This document shows, in pieces, positions 1 through 13,156 of a stretch of 64,000 bases of DNA. The DNA comes from Shewanella sp. SNU WT4 (lineage in GTDB: Bacteria > Pseudomonadota > Gammaproteobacteria > Enterobacterales > Shewanellaceae), in assembly GCF_006494715.1 (NCBI RefSeq), contig NZ_CP041151.1:3348001-3412000 (forward strand), read 5' to 3'. A model generated the notes under the pieces. That model ran no database searches and was not told the origin of the DNA. It worked only from the letters and a program-made list of their open reading frames with translations. Numbering within the stretch: the first letter of the stretch is position 1; every line of letters begins with the position of its first letter. The translations under genes and the position numbers were made by a program.

Positions 1-10
1 TATAGCTCCC
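1..10 (-). promoter_or_regulatory. Probable ribosome binding site of the next minus-strand gene (rpoS expected)
   Basis: On the minus strand the first ten bases read GGGAGCTATA, a good Shine-Dalgarno core that would sit about 5 bases before a start codon lying just outside the window. In related bacteria the gene after nlpD is rpoS, so this is probably its ribosome binding site. The gene itself is not visible, so its identity is inferred from synteny only. Confidence 0.35.
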
Positions 11-81
11 TAACCTGACATGTAATTACATAACTACTGCACTTGTTTTTCCTCCGCTGCCAAATTGGCGTCTAAACTAAA

Positions 82-1017
82 TTAGTGTTTAGGTAAAAAT
101 TTCAGTGGGTCTACTGAGGCACCATGGTAACGAATTTCAAAATGTAACATTACCGAATTAGTGTCTGTACTGCCCATTTTTGCGACCGCTTGCCCAGCCT
201 GCACCGGCTGTTTTTCTTTCACTAGGATACTGTCTGCGTGAGCATAAGCACTCAAGTAGTCATCGCTATGTTTGATAATCACTAAGTTGCCATAGCCTCT
301 CAATGCATTACCCGCATAAACCACTCTTCCAGCTGCTGCTGCGCCAATCACATCGCCTCTATTTCCAGCGATTTTAATCCCTTTATTTCCCTGCTCGGTA
401 GCAGAAAACCGACCAATTAAGCGACCTTTCACAGGCCAATTCCAACGACTCACTGCTGACGGCACAGTCAGATCGGGTCTGTTGACATCTCGGTTAACAC
501 TTTGTTGAGCAGTTGTAACAGAATAAGTGGGCGAGGCACTTGACGCAAGCACTTTCTTTGTGGTTGGAGCAGAATTATTAACTGAAGCTGAATTGGCAGC
601 AAGCTTATGATTTTTATCATTACTCAGGTTATTTTGCGCAGCTTTGCTATCAGTCTTTTGACTGACGACTGATTTATTAACCGTTGAATTAGTCGCAAGT
701 TTATTGTTTGAAGTGCTTGATTTTTTGACACTTGTTCTTAATCTAAGCTGCTGACCAGGATAAATTATATAAGGGCTATGTAATTTATTTAATTTTGCTA
801 GGTCAGCAAAATCAGTCCCGGCTCCCCAAGCAATAGAATACAAGGTATCGCCTTTTTTAACTGTGTAGTTCTTACCAGCAATTGAACCCTTTTGATGCAA
901 TCGATTTTTATCATGTGACAAGCTAACCACAGGTGCAGGCTTGTGTGACTGTAAGCTACAGCCAGAAATCAATATGCTCAATAGTAAGCCAATGCCATAA
1001 GCCCTCACATTTAACAA
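82..1017 (-). CDS. nlpD: NlpD-like lipoprotein: LysM plus degenerate LytM (M23) domain
   Basis: Envelope lipoprotein of the NlpD family, which in E. coli activates the amidase AmiC during septal peptidoglycan splitting. The N-terminus is a lipoprotein signal ending in the lipobox ISGC, so Cys20 is probably lipidated. A LysM domain (about residues 51-95, with KKGDTLYSIAWG) binds peptidoglycan; a Ser/Asn/Lys-rich linker follows; the C-terminal third is an M23/LytM fold. The zinc ligands are degenerate (NKGIK where enzymes have HxGxD, and MLHFE where they have HLHFE), as in NlpD activators rather than active hydrolases. The frame opens with TTG, spaced 9 bases after AAGGAT; no in-frame ATG exists before the signal peptide, and a GTG three codons later is the alternative. 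It follows pcm, and rpoS is expected next. Confidence 0.93.
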   Translation of the reverse strand: MLNVRAYGIGLLLSILISGCSLQSHKPAPVVSLSHDKNRLHQKGSIAGKNYTVKKGDTLYSIAWGAGTDFADLAKLNKLHSPYIIYPGQQLRLRTSVKKSSTSNNKLATNSTVNKSVVSQKTDSKAAQNNLSNDKNHKLAANSASVNNSAPTTKKVLASSASPTYSVTTAQQSVNRDVNRPDLTVPSAVSRWNWPVKGRLIGRFSATEQGNKGIKIAGNRGDVIGAAAAGRVVYAGNALRGYGNLVIIKHSDDYLSAYAHADSILVKEKQPVQAGQAVAKMGSTDTNSVMLHFEIRYHGASVDPLKFLPKH

Positions 1018-1109
1018 AACAATATTATCCTTTTAATCGTTATCGCTATGATTGTCATAGCGCGTAGTGCAAGTCGTTGTTCTAGTTATAACCGTGGCAC
1101 TAGAAGCAC

Positions 1110-1745
1110 TTATGCCAACGAACCTGCAACTAAGGGCACAAACTTAACAGCTTCGATACGTTGCTGCACAAAACCTTCAGCAGTGCGCCGAATTAACAAT
1201 AAATGTTGCTCATCCTTGCCTATTGGCAGCAATAAACGGCCATTGAGTGCAAGTTGCGCCAATAATGCCTCAGGAATAACTGCCGCTGCCGCGGTAACCA
1301 TAATGGCATCAAAGGGACCACGATTAGCCCAACCTTGCCAACCGTCACCATATTTAAAAGCAACATTATGTAGATTTAAGCGTTTAAGCCTTTGTCTTGC
1401 TTGGATTTGTAAGCTTTTTATCCGCTCAACAGTAAAGAGCTTCGGCACTAAAGAGGCTAAGATCGCGGCTTGATAACCTGAACCTGTACCAATTTCTAAC
1501 ACGGTTTGCGGATTTTCATGCAGCAAAATCTCAGTCATTCGCGCCACAGTATAAGGCTGAGATATGGTTTGCCCCTGACCAATCGGCAAGGCGGTATTAT
1601 CAAAGGCGCGACTCACCAGGGCGGGGTCGACAAACCAATCTCTTGGCGTGCTCGCAACGGCTTTTAACACCTGAGGATTTTGGATCCCTGCCTGCTTGAG
1701 TTTTGTGGCTAAATGCTGAGCCGCCGCAAGCGACACTGGCTTCAT
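1110..1745 (-). CDS. pcm: Protein-L-isoaspartate O-methyltransferase
   Basis: Repairs age-damaged proteins by methylating L-isoaspartyl residues with S-adenosylmethionine. The Rossmann SAM-binding motif [12 protein letters not shown] lies near residue 80, and the [13 protein letters not shown] segment upstream is typical of Pcm. Length (211 aa) is normal. The chosen ATG overlaps the surE stop as ATGA, which indicates translational coupling; a TTG five codons upstream is open but not needed. It sits in the classic surE-pcm-nlpD stationary-phase cluster. Confidence 0.95.
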   Translation of the reverse strand: MKPVSLAAAQHLATKLKQAGIQNPQVLKAVASTPRDWFVDPALVSRAFDNTALPIGQGQTISQPYTVARMTEILLHENPQTVLEIGTGSGYQAAILASLVPKLFTVERIKSLQIQARQRLKRLNLHNVAFKYGDGWQGWANRGPFDAIMVTAAAAVIPEALLAQLALNGRLLLPIGKDEQHLLLIRRTAEGFVQQRIEAVKFVPLVAGSLA

Positions 1746-2488
1746 AATGCTTGCACCCAATCGTTAAGTGATGACAGTTGCTGATACGCAGTTAAATCCA
1801 CTGTGAGTGGTGTAATAGATACATAGCCTTGATTAATCGCATCAAAATCAGTGCCTTCACCAGCATCTTGCACTGCACCAGGTGGGCCTAGCCAAAAAAT
1901 TGGCCGCCCAGCGGGATCTGTGGTTGCCACTATCCCCTCTGCTTTATGGCGAGCGCCTAATCTGGTGACTTTAATGCCTTTAATTTGATCTAATGGCAAA
2001 TCCGGCACATTAACATTCAGAATTTGATTACCACGCAATGGCTGAGACAGCAGCCCTTGCACTATGCGGTGGGCGTACCACGCCGCACTATCATAATGAA
2101 CAAGATCGCGGCCAACTAGGGAAATGGCTATGGCTGGGTAGCCTAAAAATCGCCCTTCCATTGCGGCGGCTATGGTACCTGAATATAAAGTATCATCGCC
2201 CATATTGGCGCCAGCATTAATACCAGAAACCACAATATCAGGTTCACTTAGGCATAATTCACGAATAGCTAAATGGACACAATCAGTTGGGGTACCATTC
2301 ACTTGGATGTAGCCGTTATCTAACCTATGGATCCGTAAAGGATTGGTCAAGGTTAATGAATTACTCGCGGCCGAGCAATTACGATCAGGTGCTACTGTGA
2401 GCACCTGACCTAATAACGACAAGGCATTGGTTAATGCGGCAATGCCTGGCGCTTGCACGCCATCATCATTACTAACTAGGATCTGCAT
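1742..2488 (-). CDS. surE: 5'/3'-nucleotidase SurE
   Basis: Metal-dependent survival nucleotidase acting on nucleoside monophosphates. The N-terminus carries the metal-binding NDDG motif (residues 7-10), followed by [14 protein letters not shown] and the [19 protein letters not shown] block, all hallmarks of the family. Length 248 aa is normal. Its start lies inside the end of truD (17-base overlap) and its end overlaps pcm by ATGA, so truD-surE-pcm look translationally coupled. Confidence 0.96.
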   Translation of the reverse strand: MQILVSNDDGVQAPGIAALTNALSLLGQVLTVAPDRNCSAASNSLTLTNPLRIHRLDNGYIQVNGTPTDCVHLAIRELCLSEPDIVVSGINAGANMGDDTLYSGTIAAAMEGRFLGYPAIAISLVGRDLVHYDSAAWYAHRIVQGLLSQPLRGNQILNVNVPDLPLDQIKGIKVTRLGARHKAEGIVATTDPAGRPIFWLGPPGAVQDAGEGTDFDAINQGYVSITPLTVDLTAYQQLSSLNDWVQAL

Positions 2489-3569
2489 CCTGCTGCGCTT
2501 CCTGTTTTAACTTGTCTTTTTCAGCCATCAAGGCTTGAAACTGCATTTCTTGTACGTCTTGATATTCACATAATTCCCGCAGTACCGCAGTGGCAAAACA
2601 GCCAGCAGGTAACATGAACTCAAGTTGTACTGTGTCATTGTCTAACGCTTTAGCTTTTAAGCCTTCTGGGCGCAGTAATAAAGTACGGCGCTCTTGATCT
2701 AAGCCAGCTTGCTCTAAACCATTACAGTGAGCGGCATAATCAACTAAGGCGGCTTGCTCTAACGCTAAAGCATCAGCTTGTGATGGTAAAGCGCCGCGTC
2801 CCCATAAAGGTGCTGATAACTGAATATCTTTCTCTGCTAAACGCTCAGTTAAGGTGTCATCCCACAGCTCAACGGTGAAGAAACTGCGACTACCACTTAA
2901 CATCACGCAATCACCGGTTAATGGCTGAGTACCGTGCTGCGCTAAACGGCTTGATACCACCTGATTAAACAAATCAGAACGGCTGGCCGATAAATACATG
3001 CTGCGCTTGTTTCTATCTTTAACTTTACGGCCACCAAACATGGCTAAGGCGCCGCGTAAATTACTGCCGTTATGACCAAAGCGCTGTTCACCAAAATAGT
3101 TAGGTACGCCAGTTTCAGCCAATACAGCCACTCGTTCAAGTAAGGCATCAACATCACTTACTTGACGCAGTACCAGTTGAAAACGGTTGCCGCTTAAGGC
3201 GCCAATACGCAATTTTTTGCCGTGACGGCTGCTGGCTAAAATGGTGATTTCATCAGAATTTAACTGCGCCCACTCAGGCGTGTCTTTTCCCGGAATACGC
3301 ACACCAAACCACTGTTCAGTAATCGCATTTTTATCTTTTTGACCGGCATAGGTCACTTCTTTCGGGTGAACCTTAGCAAATTCAGCCAATAACTTAGCAA
3401 CCATCACTGTGGTTAAGCCATTCTTACGAATGTGCAATAAATGATGCTCACCTTCACCGCTTGGCAGGAAAGGTAAAATTTCTTGCACCTGGAAATCAGC
3501 GTTTTCAGTGCGAATATCAACAGTAATGGCAGGCTTGCCATGTAAATAAGTTAAGCTGTTTATGCTCAT
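2472..3569 (-). CDS. truD: tRNA pseudouridine(13) synthase TruD
   Basis: Converts U13 of tRNA(Glu) to pseudouridine. The catalytic Asp lies in [17 protein letters not shown], matching the E. coli GRKDRHAVTEQW motif; [12 protein letters not shown] is another TruD signature. The ATG chosen is preceded by AGGA at 7 bases; a GTG five codons earlier is the longer alternative. The 3' end overlaps surE and the 5' end follows ispF closely, as in E. coli. Confidence 0.95.
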   Translation of the reverse strand: MSINSLTYLHGKPAITVDIRTENADFQVQEILPFLPSGEGEHHLLHIRKNGLTTVMVAKLLAEFAKVHPKEVTYAGQKDKNAITEQWFGVRIPGKDTPEWAQLNSDEITILASSRHGKKLRIGALSGNRFQLVLRQVSDVDALLERVAVLAETGVPNYFGEQRFGHNGSNLRGALAMFGGRKVKDRNKRSMYLSASRSDLFNQVVSSRLAQHGTQPLTGDCVMLSGSRSFFTVELWDDTLTERLAEKDIQLSAPLWGRGALPSQADALALEQAALVDYAAHCNGLEQAGLDQERRTLLLRPEGLKAKALDNDTVQLEFMLPAGCFATAVLRELCEYQDVQEMQFQALMAEKDKLKQEAQQDADPS

Positions 3570-3584
3570 TGGGATTCCTGGCAC

Positions 3585-4076
3585 TTAGGCCATGTTCGAA
3601 ATAGAATTCACTAGCACCACAGCCTCAACTGCAATACCTTCTTTACGACCGGTAAAACCTAACTTTTCAGTGGTCGTAGCTTTGACATTGATATTCTCAA
3701 TATCCGTCAGCAAATCCTTTGCTAATACGTGACGCATGGCTTCAATATGGGGTGCCATCTTAGGCGCCTGCGCAATAACTGTGACATCAAGATTACCGAG
3801 CTCAAACCCTTTGGCTAATACTAGCTGGTAGCAATGTCTTAAGAGTACGCGACTATCGGCGCCTGCAAATTGCGCGTCGGTATCAGGAAAATGCTTACCG
3901 ATATCACCTAAGGCTAAGGCACCTAACAAGGCATCACTAATGGCATGCAAGACCACATCGCCATCAGAATGGGCAATTAAGCCACTGTCATAGGGCACAG
4001 TCACGCCGCACAAGATTAATGGCCGCTCGGCGCCAAATTTATGGACATCAAAGCCATGACCAATACGAATTTTCAT
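3585..4076 (-). CDS. ispF: 2-C-methyl-D-erythritol 2,4-cyclodiphosphate synthase
   Basis: MEP-pathway enzyme that cyclises CDP-methylerythritol 2-phosphate. The metal site GHGFDVHKF is at the N-terminus, followed by [20 protein letters not shown] and the substrate-binding [11 protein letters not shown] near the end. Two adjacent ATGs exist; the second is spaced 5 bases from AAGGAG and the first only 2, so the second is preferred. It follows ispD with a 16-base gap, so both steps are co-expressed. Confidence 0.96.
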   Translation of the reverse strand: MKIRIGHGFDVHKFGAERPLILCGVTVPYDSGLIAHSDGDVVLHAISDALLGALALGDIGKHFPDTDAQFAGADSRVLLRHCYQLVLAKGFELGNLDVTVIAQAPKMAPHIEAMRHVLAKDLLTDIENINVKATTTEKLGFTGRKEGIAVEAVVLVNSISNMA

Positions 4077-4092
4077 CATTACTCCTTAAGGA

Positions 4093-4815
4093 TTAGCGCC
4101 CTTGGCTATTAAGCAACAAGCCTGCTAATGCTAAATCATCTGGGTGCGTGACCTTGATATTATCGCTATGACCTGACACTAAACCTGGGGCTATGCCCGC
4201 CCACTCCATGGCTGAAGCTTCATCTGTAACCGCCACCTTGGCCGCTAACGCAGCCGCTAAATTACTGGCTAATTCATCAGCCTTAAATAACTGCGGAGTT
4301 AAGGCATGCCACAGGGCTTCACGACACTCAGTGGTATTAATAGTGCCATCGCTATTAGCGCGTTTCATAGTATCGCGCACGGGCGCGGCTAAAATCGCGC
4401 CTTGCGGGAACGTAATGCGACTATCTAACAGATTATCGATATCCACGCGCCGCACGCAAGGTCTGGCCGCATCATGCACTAATGCCCAAATATTATTGTC
4501 TTGCGGGTAATGCTGCGTTATCCATTGCAACGCAGCTAAAACTGAGTCAGCGCGCTCGCCGCCGCCAATAACAGTCACAACTTTAGGGTCACGACTTTGG
4601 CTTAAGTCTTGAAAGTGATCATCTTGAGGATGCAGTGCCACGACTATTTTTTCTATGGCAGGATGAGCTAACAAGGCATCTAAGGTATGAGCCAATATGG
4701 TTTGCTGACCCAAAGCTAAATACTGTTTAGCCATAGCAGCTCCCATACGACTTCCAATCCCGGCCGCAGGTACTACCGCAACAACCCCACCCAGCCTAGA
4801 CTCGATTTGACTCAT
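4093..4815 (-). CDS. ispD: 2-C-methyl-D-erythritol 4-phosphate cytidylyltransferase
   Basis: MEP-pathway enzyme forming CDP-methylerythritol from MEP and CTP. The nucleotidyltransferase signature PAAGIGSRMGAAMAKQYL is at residues 16-33; VHDAARPCVR (around 115) and the ending VTHPDDLALA are family hallmarks. The 240-aa length is normal. It lies between ftsB (27-base gap) and ispF, the order found in E. coli. Confidence 0.96.
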   Translation of the reverse strand: MSQIESRLGGVVAVVPAAGIGSRMGAAMAKQYLALGQQTILAHTLDALLAHPAIEKIVVALHPQDDHFQDLSQSRDPKVVTVIGGGERADSVLAALQWITQHYPQDNNIWALVHDAARPCVRRVDIDNLLDSRITFPQGAILAAPVRDTMKRANSDGTINTTECREALWHALTPQLFKADELASNLAAALAAKVAVTDEASAMEWAGIAPGLVSGHSDNIKVTHPDDLALAGLLLNSQGR

Positions 4816-4842
4816 GGATTATCTCCAAATAGCGCTTGATAA

Positions 4843-5127
4843 TTATTTAGCCGCCGTTGAGCCGACAATACGGTAGAAGGTTTCGCCATCTTTAACCATA
4901 CCAAGCTCATTGCGAGCTCGCTCTTCAATCGCACCAGTACCACGGCGTAAATCATTGATTTCTTCGCGCAAGATGTCGTTACGCTCAACCAGCTTGGCAT
5001 TGCTGTTTTGTTGAGTCTTAATTTGTTGTTCTAATTGAAAATACTGCGGCACGTTATTATCACCGAACCATAATCGGTATTGTAAAATGGCTAGCAGTAC
5101 CACTAATAGCAACACAAAACGTTTCAT
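4843..5127 (-). CDS. ftsB: Cell division protein FtsB
   Basis: Small bitopic membrane protein of the FtsQLB divisome complex. One N-terminal transmembrane helix (residues 3-19), then a predicted coiled coil rich in Leu/Glu/Asn (about 30-62), then the conserved RNELGMVKDGETFYRIV segment. Length 94 aa is normal. It starts the minus-strand run ftsB-ispD-ispF-truD-surE-pcm-nlpD and is separated from eno by a strong terminator. Confidence 0.94.
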   Translation of the reverse strand: MKRFVLLLVVLLAILQYRLWFGDNNVPQYFQLEQQIKTQQNSNAKLVERNDILREEINDLRRGTGAIEERARNELGMVKDGETFYRIVGSTAAK

Positions 5128-5171
5128 CTTGGCTCAAGATTTTAAGGTATAAGTGGCGCTGATTTTACAAC

Positions 5172-5199
5172 AAAAAGGCCGCATAGTTGCGGCCTTTTT
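5172..5199 (-). terminator. Intrinsic terminator after eno
   Basis: A 12-base perfect stem (arms 5172-5183 and 5188-5199) with loop TAGT contains GGCCGCA/TGCGGCC and runs into A/T tracts on both sides, so it can terminate in either direction. On the minus strand it ends enolase transcription before ftsB. Confidence 0.88.
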
Positions 5200-5223
5200 T
5201 ATATTAACGAAAAAATTTAACGA

Positions 5224-6592
<1,369 letters not shown>

Positions 6593-6686
6593 ATTTTCGC
6601 TACCTAGTGTAATCAATATTAGGGCGATGTTCTGCTTTTCAAGTCATATAAACAGATAATTAGCATCGAATGCCGAAAAATACAGC

Positions 6687-6717
6687 AAAAAAAACCGGCC
6701 ATTTAATAGGCCGGTTT
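6687..6717 (-). terminator. Intrinsic terminator after pyrG
   Basis: The 9-base arms AAACCGGCC (6692-6700) and GGCCGGTTT (6709-6717) flank an 8-base loop; on the minus strand an eight-T run follows. It separates pyrG from eno, which are often adjacent but here look independently terminated. Confidence 0.88.
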
Positions 6718-6730
6718 GTTATGAGTTAAC

Positions 6731-8437
<1,707 letters not shown>

Positions 8438-8487
8438 CTATCAAAGTTTGGCTAAAACGCCAAACTTCTAGCGTAAAAAAATCGCTT

Positions 8488-9300
8488 TTATTGCGAGCTT
8501 TGTGATGCCAAATATCTTTTCGCCTGCTGCCAGTAATTTTCAAGCTCTTCTAAGCTATGGTGCTCAATTTTGCGTTCTGATTGCTGCACTTGTTGCTCAA
8601 CTAAACGAAATCTTTGCTCAAATTTGGCATTAGCGCCTTGCAGCGCTTGCTCAGGATCAACCTTTAAGTGGCGCGCTAAATTAACCACAGCAAACAATAA
8701 GTCTCCCACTTCATCCATGACTTTGGCTTGCTCAATTTTTTCGGCATGCACTTCGGCCAGCACTTCAGCAATTTCTTCATGAATTTTATCCACCACAGGT
8801 TCAAGATCTGGCCAATCAAAACCGACTTGAGCCACACGCTGCTGAATTTTTAAAGCGCGTTTCAATTGCGGGAGCGCTTTAGGAATATCATCCAGCTGTG
8901 ACAACAATTGTTGTTGCTGACGTTCAGCGATTTTAATTTGTTCCCAATCGTGTTTGGCCGCCGCTGCGCTGGTTGCACCTATGGCATCGGCGAACACATG
9001 GGGGTGGCGGCGAATCAACTTGCGGCAAATTCGCTCAGTCACAGTATCAAAATCAAATAAGCCCTGCTCTTTACCTAATTGACAATAAAACACCACTTGA
9101 TAGAGCAAATCACCTAATTCATCAGGTAATTGGGTTAACTCCATCCGCTCTATGGTGTCAGCCACTTCATAGGCTTCGTCTAGGGTAAAAGGCAGTAAAC
9201 TTTGATAGGTTTGCGCCAAATCCCAAGCACAACCTGTGCTTGGGTTTCTTAACTTAGCCATAATGGCGAGGAGTTGCTGCATATCATGGCTAGTTGGCAT
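8488..9300 (-). CDS. mazG: Nucleoside triphosphate pyrophosphohydrolase MazG
   Basis: Hydrolyses NTPs and dNTPs to monophosphates and pyrophosphate; in E. coli linked to nutritional stress and ppGpp control. Two MazG domains are visible, each with an ExxE..ExxD metal motif: DELGDLLYQVVFYCQ (about 60-74) and DEVGDLLFAVVNLARH (about 193-208). RRHPHVFAD is a family signature. AAGGA precedes the ATG. It lies between relA and pyrG, consistent with a stress-linked operon. Confidence 0.95.
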   Translation of the reverse strand: MPTSHDMQQLLAIMAKLRNPSTGCAWDLAQTYQSLLPFTLDEAYEVADTIERMELTQLPDELGDLLYQVVFYCQLGKEQGLFDFDTVTERICRKLIRRHPHVFADAIGATSAAAAKHDWEQIKIAERQQQQLLSQLDDIPKALPQLKRALKIQQRVAQVGFDWPDLEPVVDKIHEEIAEVLAEVHAEKIEQAKVMDEVGDLLFAVVNLARHLKVDPEQALQGANAKFEQRFRLVEQQVQQSERKIEHHSLEELENYWQQAKRYLASQSSQ

Positions 9301-9337
9301 GGGGACTTCCTTAACGACTAATATTGCTTACTACTAA

Positions 9338-11545
9338 TTAACAGCGACGAGCTTCAATCACGCCCGCCACTTGGCCGAGCTTGGCTAACACTTTAGAAAG
9401 CGCCTCAAGGTTATACATTTCCATTTGCATTTCTATGGTGGCTGTCTGGTTTTTAGTGTCTGAATTGGAATTCATGGCCAAGACATTGGATTTTTCACTG
9501 GCGAGCACTGAGGTTAAATCTCGCAGCAAACCAGTTCTATCATGGGCAACCACTCGAATTCTGGCTTGATAACCGCCCGAATAATTTTCGCCCCACACCA
9601 CTTCGACAGTGCGCTGTGGGTGCTGGCGCATCAGCTCTTTGACTTGTTCACAATCTTCACGGTGAACCGATATGCCGCGCCCTTTAGTAATAAAACCTAA
9701 AATGTCATCGCCCGGTACTGGCTGGCAGCACTGAGCAATATGGCTCAGTAAGTTACCAACGCCATTAACTTCAACCTGATCGCGATTACTGCGCACAGGT
9801 TTGTTTTGATTTTTCTTCAGCAGTTCATTAAGCGCATCAGTATCGGTTTTCTCATCCAAGCGCTTACGGCTTTGAATATGATTAACCACTTGGTTGAGGC
9901 GAATATCACCGCCGCCTATGGCAGCCAACAGATCATCCATAGTACTCATATTAAAGCGCTCAAAGGCGCAATTACCGTCTTTGAGGCTGAGACCTATGCG
10001 CGATAATTCATGCTCAAGCATTTCGCGCCCTGCCGCGAGATTTTTATCTCTATCTTGCTGCTTAAACCAGTGCTGAATTTTAGAGCGCGCGCGCGACGTT
10101 CTAATATAGCCAAGGTTAGGGTTAAGCCAATCGCGCTTAGGATTGGGATGCTTTGAGGTAATAATTTCAATGCGCTCACCAGTTTCGACCTGATGAGTAA
10201 AGGGCACTATGCGGCCATCTACCTTAGCGCCAATACACTTATGCCCCACATGAGAGTGGATGTAATAGGCAAAATCTAACACGGTTGAGCCTTGTGGCAG
10301 GTCGACAACTTCACCGCTGGGCGTAAAGACGTACACTCTGTCTTCAAACACTTGGCTGCGAATTTCATCCACTAGATTGCCGCTTTCGGCCACATCTTCT
10401 TGCCACTGCAAAATTTTACGCAGCCAGTTAATCTTCTCTTCATAGCCGCTTTGCTTGCCGCTGGCGCCACCTTCTTTATATTTCCAATGGGCAGCCACCC
10501 CAAGCTCAGCATCTTCATGCATTTGTTGGGTACGAATTTGAATTTCAACGGTTTTGCCTTCAGGCCCCACCACCACCGTATGAATCGACTGATAACCATT
10601 TGGCTTAGGGTTTGCCACATAGTCATCAAACTCACGGGGAATGTGGTGCCATAAGGTATGGACAACGCCTAAGGCGCCGTAGCAATCTTGCAGGCGCTCT
10701 GTCACTATGCGCACGGCTCTGACGTCAAACAATTCATCAAATTTCAAATCTTTGCCGCGCATTTTGCGCCAAATACTATAGATGTGTTTTGGCCGGCCAT
10801 AGACTTTGGCGCGAATATCATCGTTATCGAGGCGTAGCTGCAAAGTTTCAACGAAATTGTCGATAAAGACTTCTCTATCAAGACGTTTCCCATCGAGCTG
10901 TTTGGCAATTTCTTTGTAGGTTTCAGGATGCAGGTAGCGAAATGAAATGTCTTCCAGTTCCCATTTAAGCTGACCAATTCCAAGGCGATTAGCTAGCGGC
11001 GCGTAAATATCGGCAATTTCACGGGCCAGCAATACACGCGTTTCTTCATCTTCATTTTTAACTGCCCGCAGCAAACAAATGCGCTCAGCTAATTTAATCA
11101 CCACAGCGCGCACATCTTCGACCATGGCCAATAACATCCGGCGGATATTATCAATTTGGCTTTCATTGGTGCGATTATCGCGCCCACCTTGCAAGCTACC
11201 TATGGCATCCATAGTGATAACGCTCGCCACCAAATTAGCCAATGAATTGCCGAACTGCTCGCGAATCGCATCAAGGCTTAACATCTGCGCTTGATTGACT
11301 TCAAACAAAATGGCGGCTTGTAAGGTTTCTATGTCCATATTGAGCGGCGCGAGAATTTCAACTAATTCGCGCGCCCGCTGCCACAGCGGTTTTACTTTTT
11401 CAGCATTCGGCACTGGTAACTTGTCTATGGATTGAATAAGCGTCAGTAACGTCTGCGCATCATCACTATCAGTCACGTAGCGACTTACCCACTCATCCAA
11501 TTGAAAGTCAGGATCATAAAAGTGTGCTTCACGTACAGAGACCAT
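9338..11545 (-). CDS. relA: GTP pyrophosphokinase RelA ((p)ppGpp synthetase I)
   Basis: Ribosome-associated stringent-response enzyme. Order of domains: pseudo-hydrolase domain without the HD catalytic pair (as in RelA, unlike SpoT), synthetase domain with YGRPKHIYSIWRKM and FDELFDVRAVRIV and the GYQSIHTVV substrate loop, TGS domain (VYVFTPSGEVVDLPQGST), a Cys-Cys zinc-finger-like segment (HIAQCCQPVPGDD), and a C-terminal ACT domain. The start MVSVREAH aligns with E. coli MVAVRSAH; a further 15 codons upstream are open but lack support. mazG follows with a 37-base gap. Confidence 0.97.
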   Translation of the reverse strand: MVSVREAHFYDPDFQLDEWVSRYVTDSDDAQTLLTLIQSIDKLPVPNAEKVKPLWQRARELVEILAPLNMDIETLQAAILFEVNQAQMLSLDAIREQFGNSLANLVASVITMDAIGSLQGGRDNRTNESQIDNIRRMLLAMVEDVRAVVIKLAERICLLRAVKNEDEETRVLLAREIADIYAPLANRLGIGQLKWELEDISFRYLHPETYKEIAKQLDGKRLDREVFIDNFVETLQLRLDNDDIRAKVYGRPKHIYSIWRKMRGKDLKFDELFDVRAVRIVTERLQDCYGALGVVHTLWHHIPREFDDYVANPKPNGYQSIHTVVVGPEGKTVEIQIRTQQMHEDAELGVAAHWKYKEGGASGKQSGYEEKINWLRKILQWQEDVAESGNLVDEIRSQVFEDRVYVFTPSGEVVDLPQGSTVLDFAYYIHSHVGHKCIGAKVDGRIVPFTHQVETGERIEIITSKHPNPKRDWLNPNLGYIRTSRARSKIQHWFKQQDRDKNLAAGREMLEHELSRIGLSLKDGNCAFERFNMSTMDDLLAAIGGGDIRLNQVVNHIQSRKRLDEKTDTDALNELLKKNQNKPVRSNRDQVEVNGVGNLLSHIAQCCQPVPGDDILGFITKGRGISVHREDCEQVKELMRQHPQRTVEVVWGENYSGGYQARIRVVAHDRTGLLRDLTSVLASEKSNVLAMNSNSDTKNQTATIEMQMEMYNLEALSKVLAKLGQVAGVIEARRC

Positions 11546-11707
11546 AGTGTATTCCTTAATCCATAAAACGGCGCGCGAACCTGCGCCCACAGCATTTAGG
11601 CCACTATATTGAAGAATGTGGCCAAGTTGTCAAACCCTGAAGCAATAGTCAGCGACTTTTTATCGCAAACCGCCTCAAAACCAACAAAAAACCAACAACA
11701 GCGCTGA

Positions 11708-13042
11708 TTATTTGGACTGTTTCAGTTCAAATAATGCCATAGCTTCTATGTGATGAGTTTGCGGGAACATATCTAGCATCCCAAACTTGACTAACGCATA
11801 ACCACTATCCAGTAACAACTGGCTATCACGGGCTAAGCTTGCGGGATCGCACGACACATACACGACTTTTTGCGGCTGCATGAGCTTAAGCCACTGCAAA
11901 CTCTCATAAGCTCCAGCGCGAGCTGGGTCGAGTAACAATTTATCTATCTTGCCTAACCAAGGCTCATGGGACAGATCTGCGCTCAAATCACCATGGAAGA
12001 AGGATAAATTGGTTAACCCCGCCGCTTTGGCATTGGCGCTCGCTTGCGCCACCATAGCGGGCACACCTTCGACGCCAATCACTTCAGCGCCCGTTTTCGC
12101 AAGAGCAAGACTGAAATTACCGACACCACAGAATAAATCTAAAATACGCTCTTGCGCTTTAGGCTCTAACCATTGCAGCGCTTGCGCTACCATAGCTTGG
12201 TTAACCTTGGCATTCACTTGAATGAAATTACCCGGCATAAAAGCAAGTTCAGTGCCATCACCCAAGCAGTAATGCGGCTGACTCGCCTGCCCTTGTAAAT
12301 CAAGGCTCTGGCCTTCATTGTCTTGCAGCAATATTTGCACATTTCGCTCAGTGGCAAATTGCGCTAACGCAAGCTTGTCTTTATCGCTCACGGCTTTAGT
12401 GACCCTAAGCACCACGAATTGACCTTGCTCGACATCAATAAGTTCCACATGCCCTAAGCCAGATTTGAGTTTTGAGCGATTTAGCAGCTTAGCTAAAGGC
12501 GTAATCAATACACTTAACGGCAACGCCAACACTTGGCAGTCACTAATGGCGACCACTTGATTGCTGGCTTTGGCACGAAACCCTAAAGTTAAATGGCCTG
12601 ATTGCTTATCAAAGCTAGTGGCTAAACGAGCGCGGCGGCGATAATGCCACGCTTGTGATTCAATGGCATCGACCGCGCTGACGTTAGGCGCAAGGCGCTG
12701 CAAGCGATTGGCTAAGGCATCGTTTTTAAATTGGCGCTGACTTTCAATGCCCACATGTTGCAAATCACAGCCACCACACTGCTGATAAAACGGACATTCA
12801 GGCTCGACTCGTAATGGTGATGGGCTACCAATGCTAATGAGTTTGGCCTTGGCATAGGATTTTTTCTGCTCGACCAATTGCGCTGTGATAGTTTCACCCG
12901 CAAGTGCTCCAGGAATAAACACTATCTTACCTTGGTGCGATGCCATGCCCGCACCTAAGTGATCCATATCGGTAACATTAAGCACCAATTTAGGAGATAA
13001 TCGCTTTTGTTGATTTGCTTTTGGTTTAAAAAATTGCGCCAT
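11708..13042 (-). CDS. rlmD: 23S rRNA (uracil(1939)-C5)-methyltransferase RlmD
   Basis: SAM-dependent RNA methyltransferase. An N-terminal TRAM domain (about 14-72) is followed by the iron-sulfur cysteines [10 protein letters not shown], the SAM-binding [14 protein letters not shown] and the catalytic [11 protein letters not shown]. The last 4Fe-4S ligand is probably the Cys in SDCQVL. Length 444 aa is typical. It lies upstream of relA and divergent from barA, the same arrangement as in E. coli. Confidence 0.96.
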   Translation of the reverse strand: MAQFFKPKANQQKRLSPKLVLNVTDMDHLGAGMASHQGKIVFIPGALAGETITAQLVEQKKSYAKAKLISIGSPSPLRVEPECPFYQQCGGCDLQHVGIESQRQFKNDALANRLQRLAPNVSAVDAIESQAWHYRRRARLATSFDKQSGHLTLGFRAKASNQVVAISDCQVLALPLSVLITPLAKLLNRSKLKSGLGHVELIDVEQGQFVVLRVTKAVSDKDKLALAQFATERNVQILLQDNEGQSLDLQGQASQPHYCLGDGTELAFMPGNFIQVNAKVNQAMVAQALQWLEPKAQERILDLFCGVGNFSLALAKTGAEVIGVEGVPAMVAQASANAKAAGLTNLSFFHGDLSADLSHEPWLGKIDKLLLDPARAGAYESLQWLKLMQPQKVVYVSCDPASLARDSQLLLDSGYALVKFGMLDMFPQTHHIEAMALFELKQSK

Positions 13043-13098
13043 TTTGCTCTCAAAATCATAAAATTACTGGTGAGTAGGGCGACTATCTGGCAGTCTAT

Positions 13099-13126
13099 TT
13101 GGACTGTGTCGTCTACTCTTTAAAAT
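13099..13126 (+). promoter_or_regulatory. Possible barA promoter
   Basis: TTGGAC (13099-13104) and TAAAAT (13121-13126) are 16 bases apart. The predicted transcript would begin near 13133, only about 6 bases before the first in-frame ATG of barA, which favours the second ATG as the start. The -35 match is weak. Confidence 0.3.
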
Positions 13127-13156
13127 ATCTAATTACCCATGAACAACAGCAACAAT

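Noticed and set aside
1048..1473. 141-codon open frame on plus strand
   Set aside because: It is antisense to pcm and its composition (Cys/Ser/Arg-rich) is typical of shadow frames.
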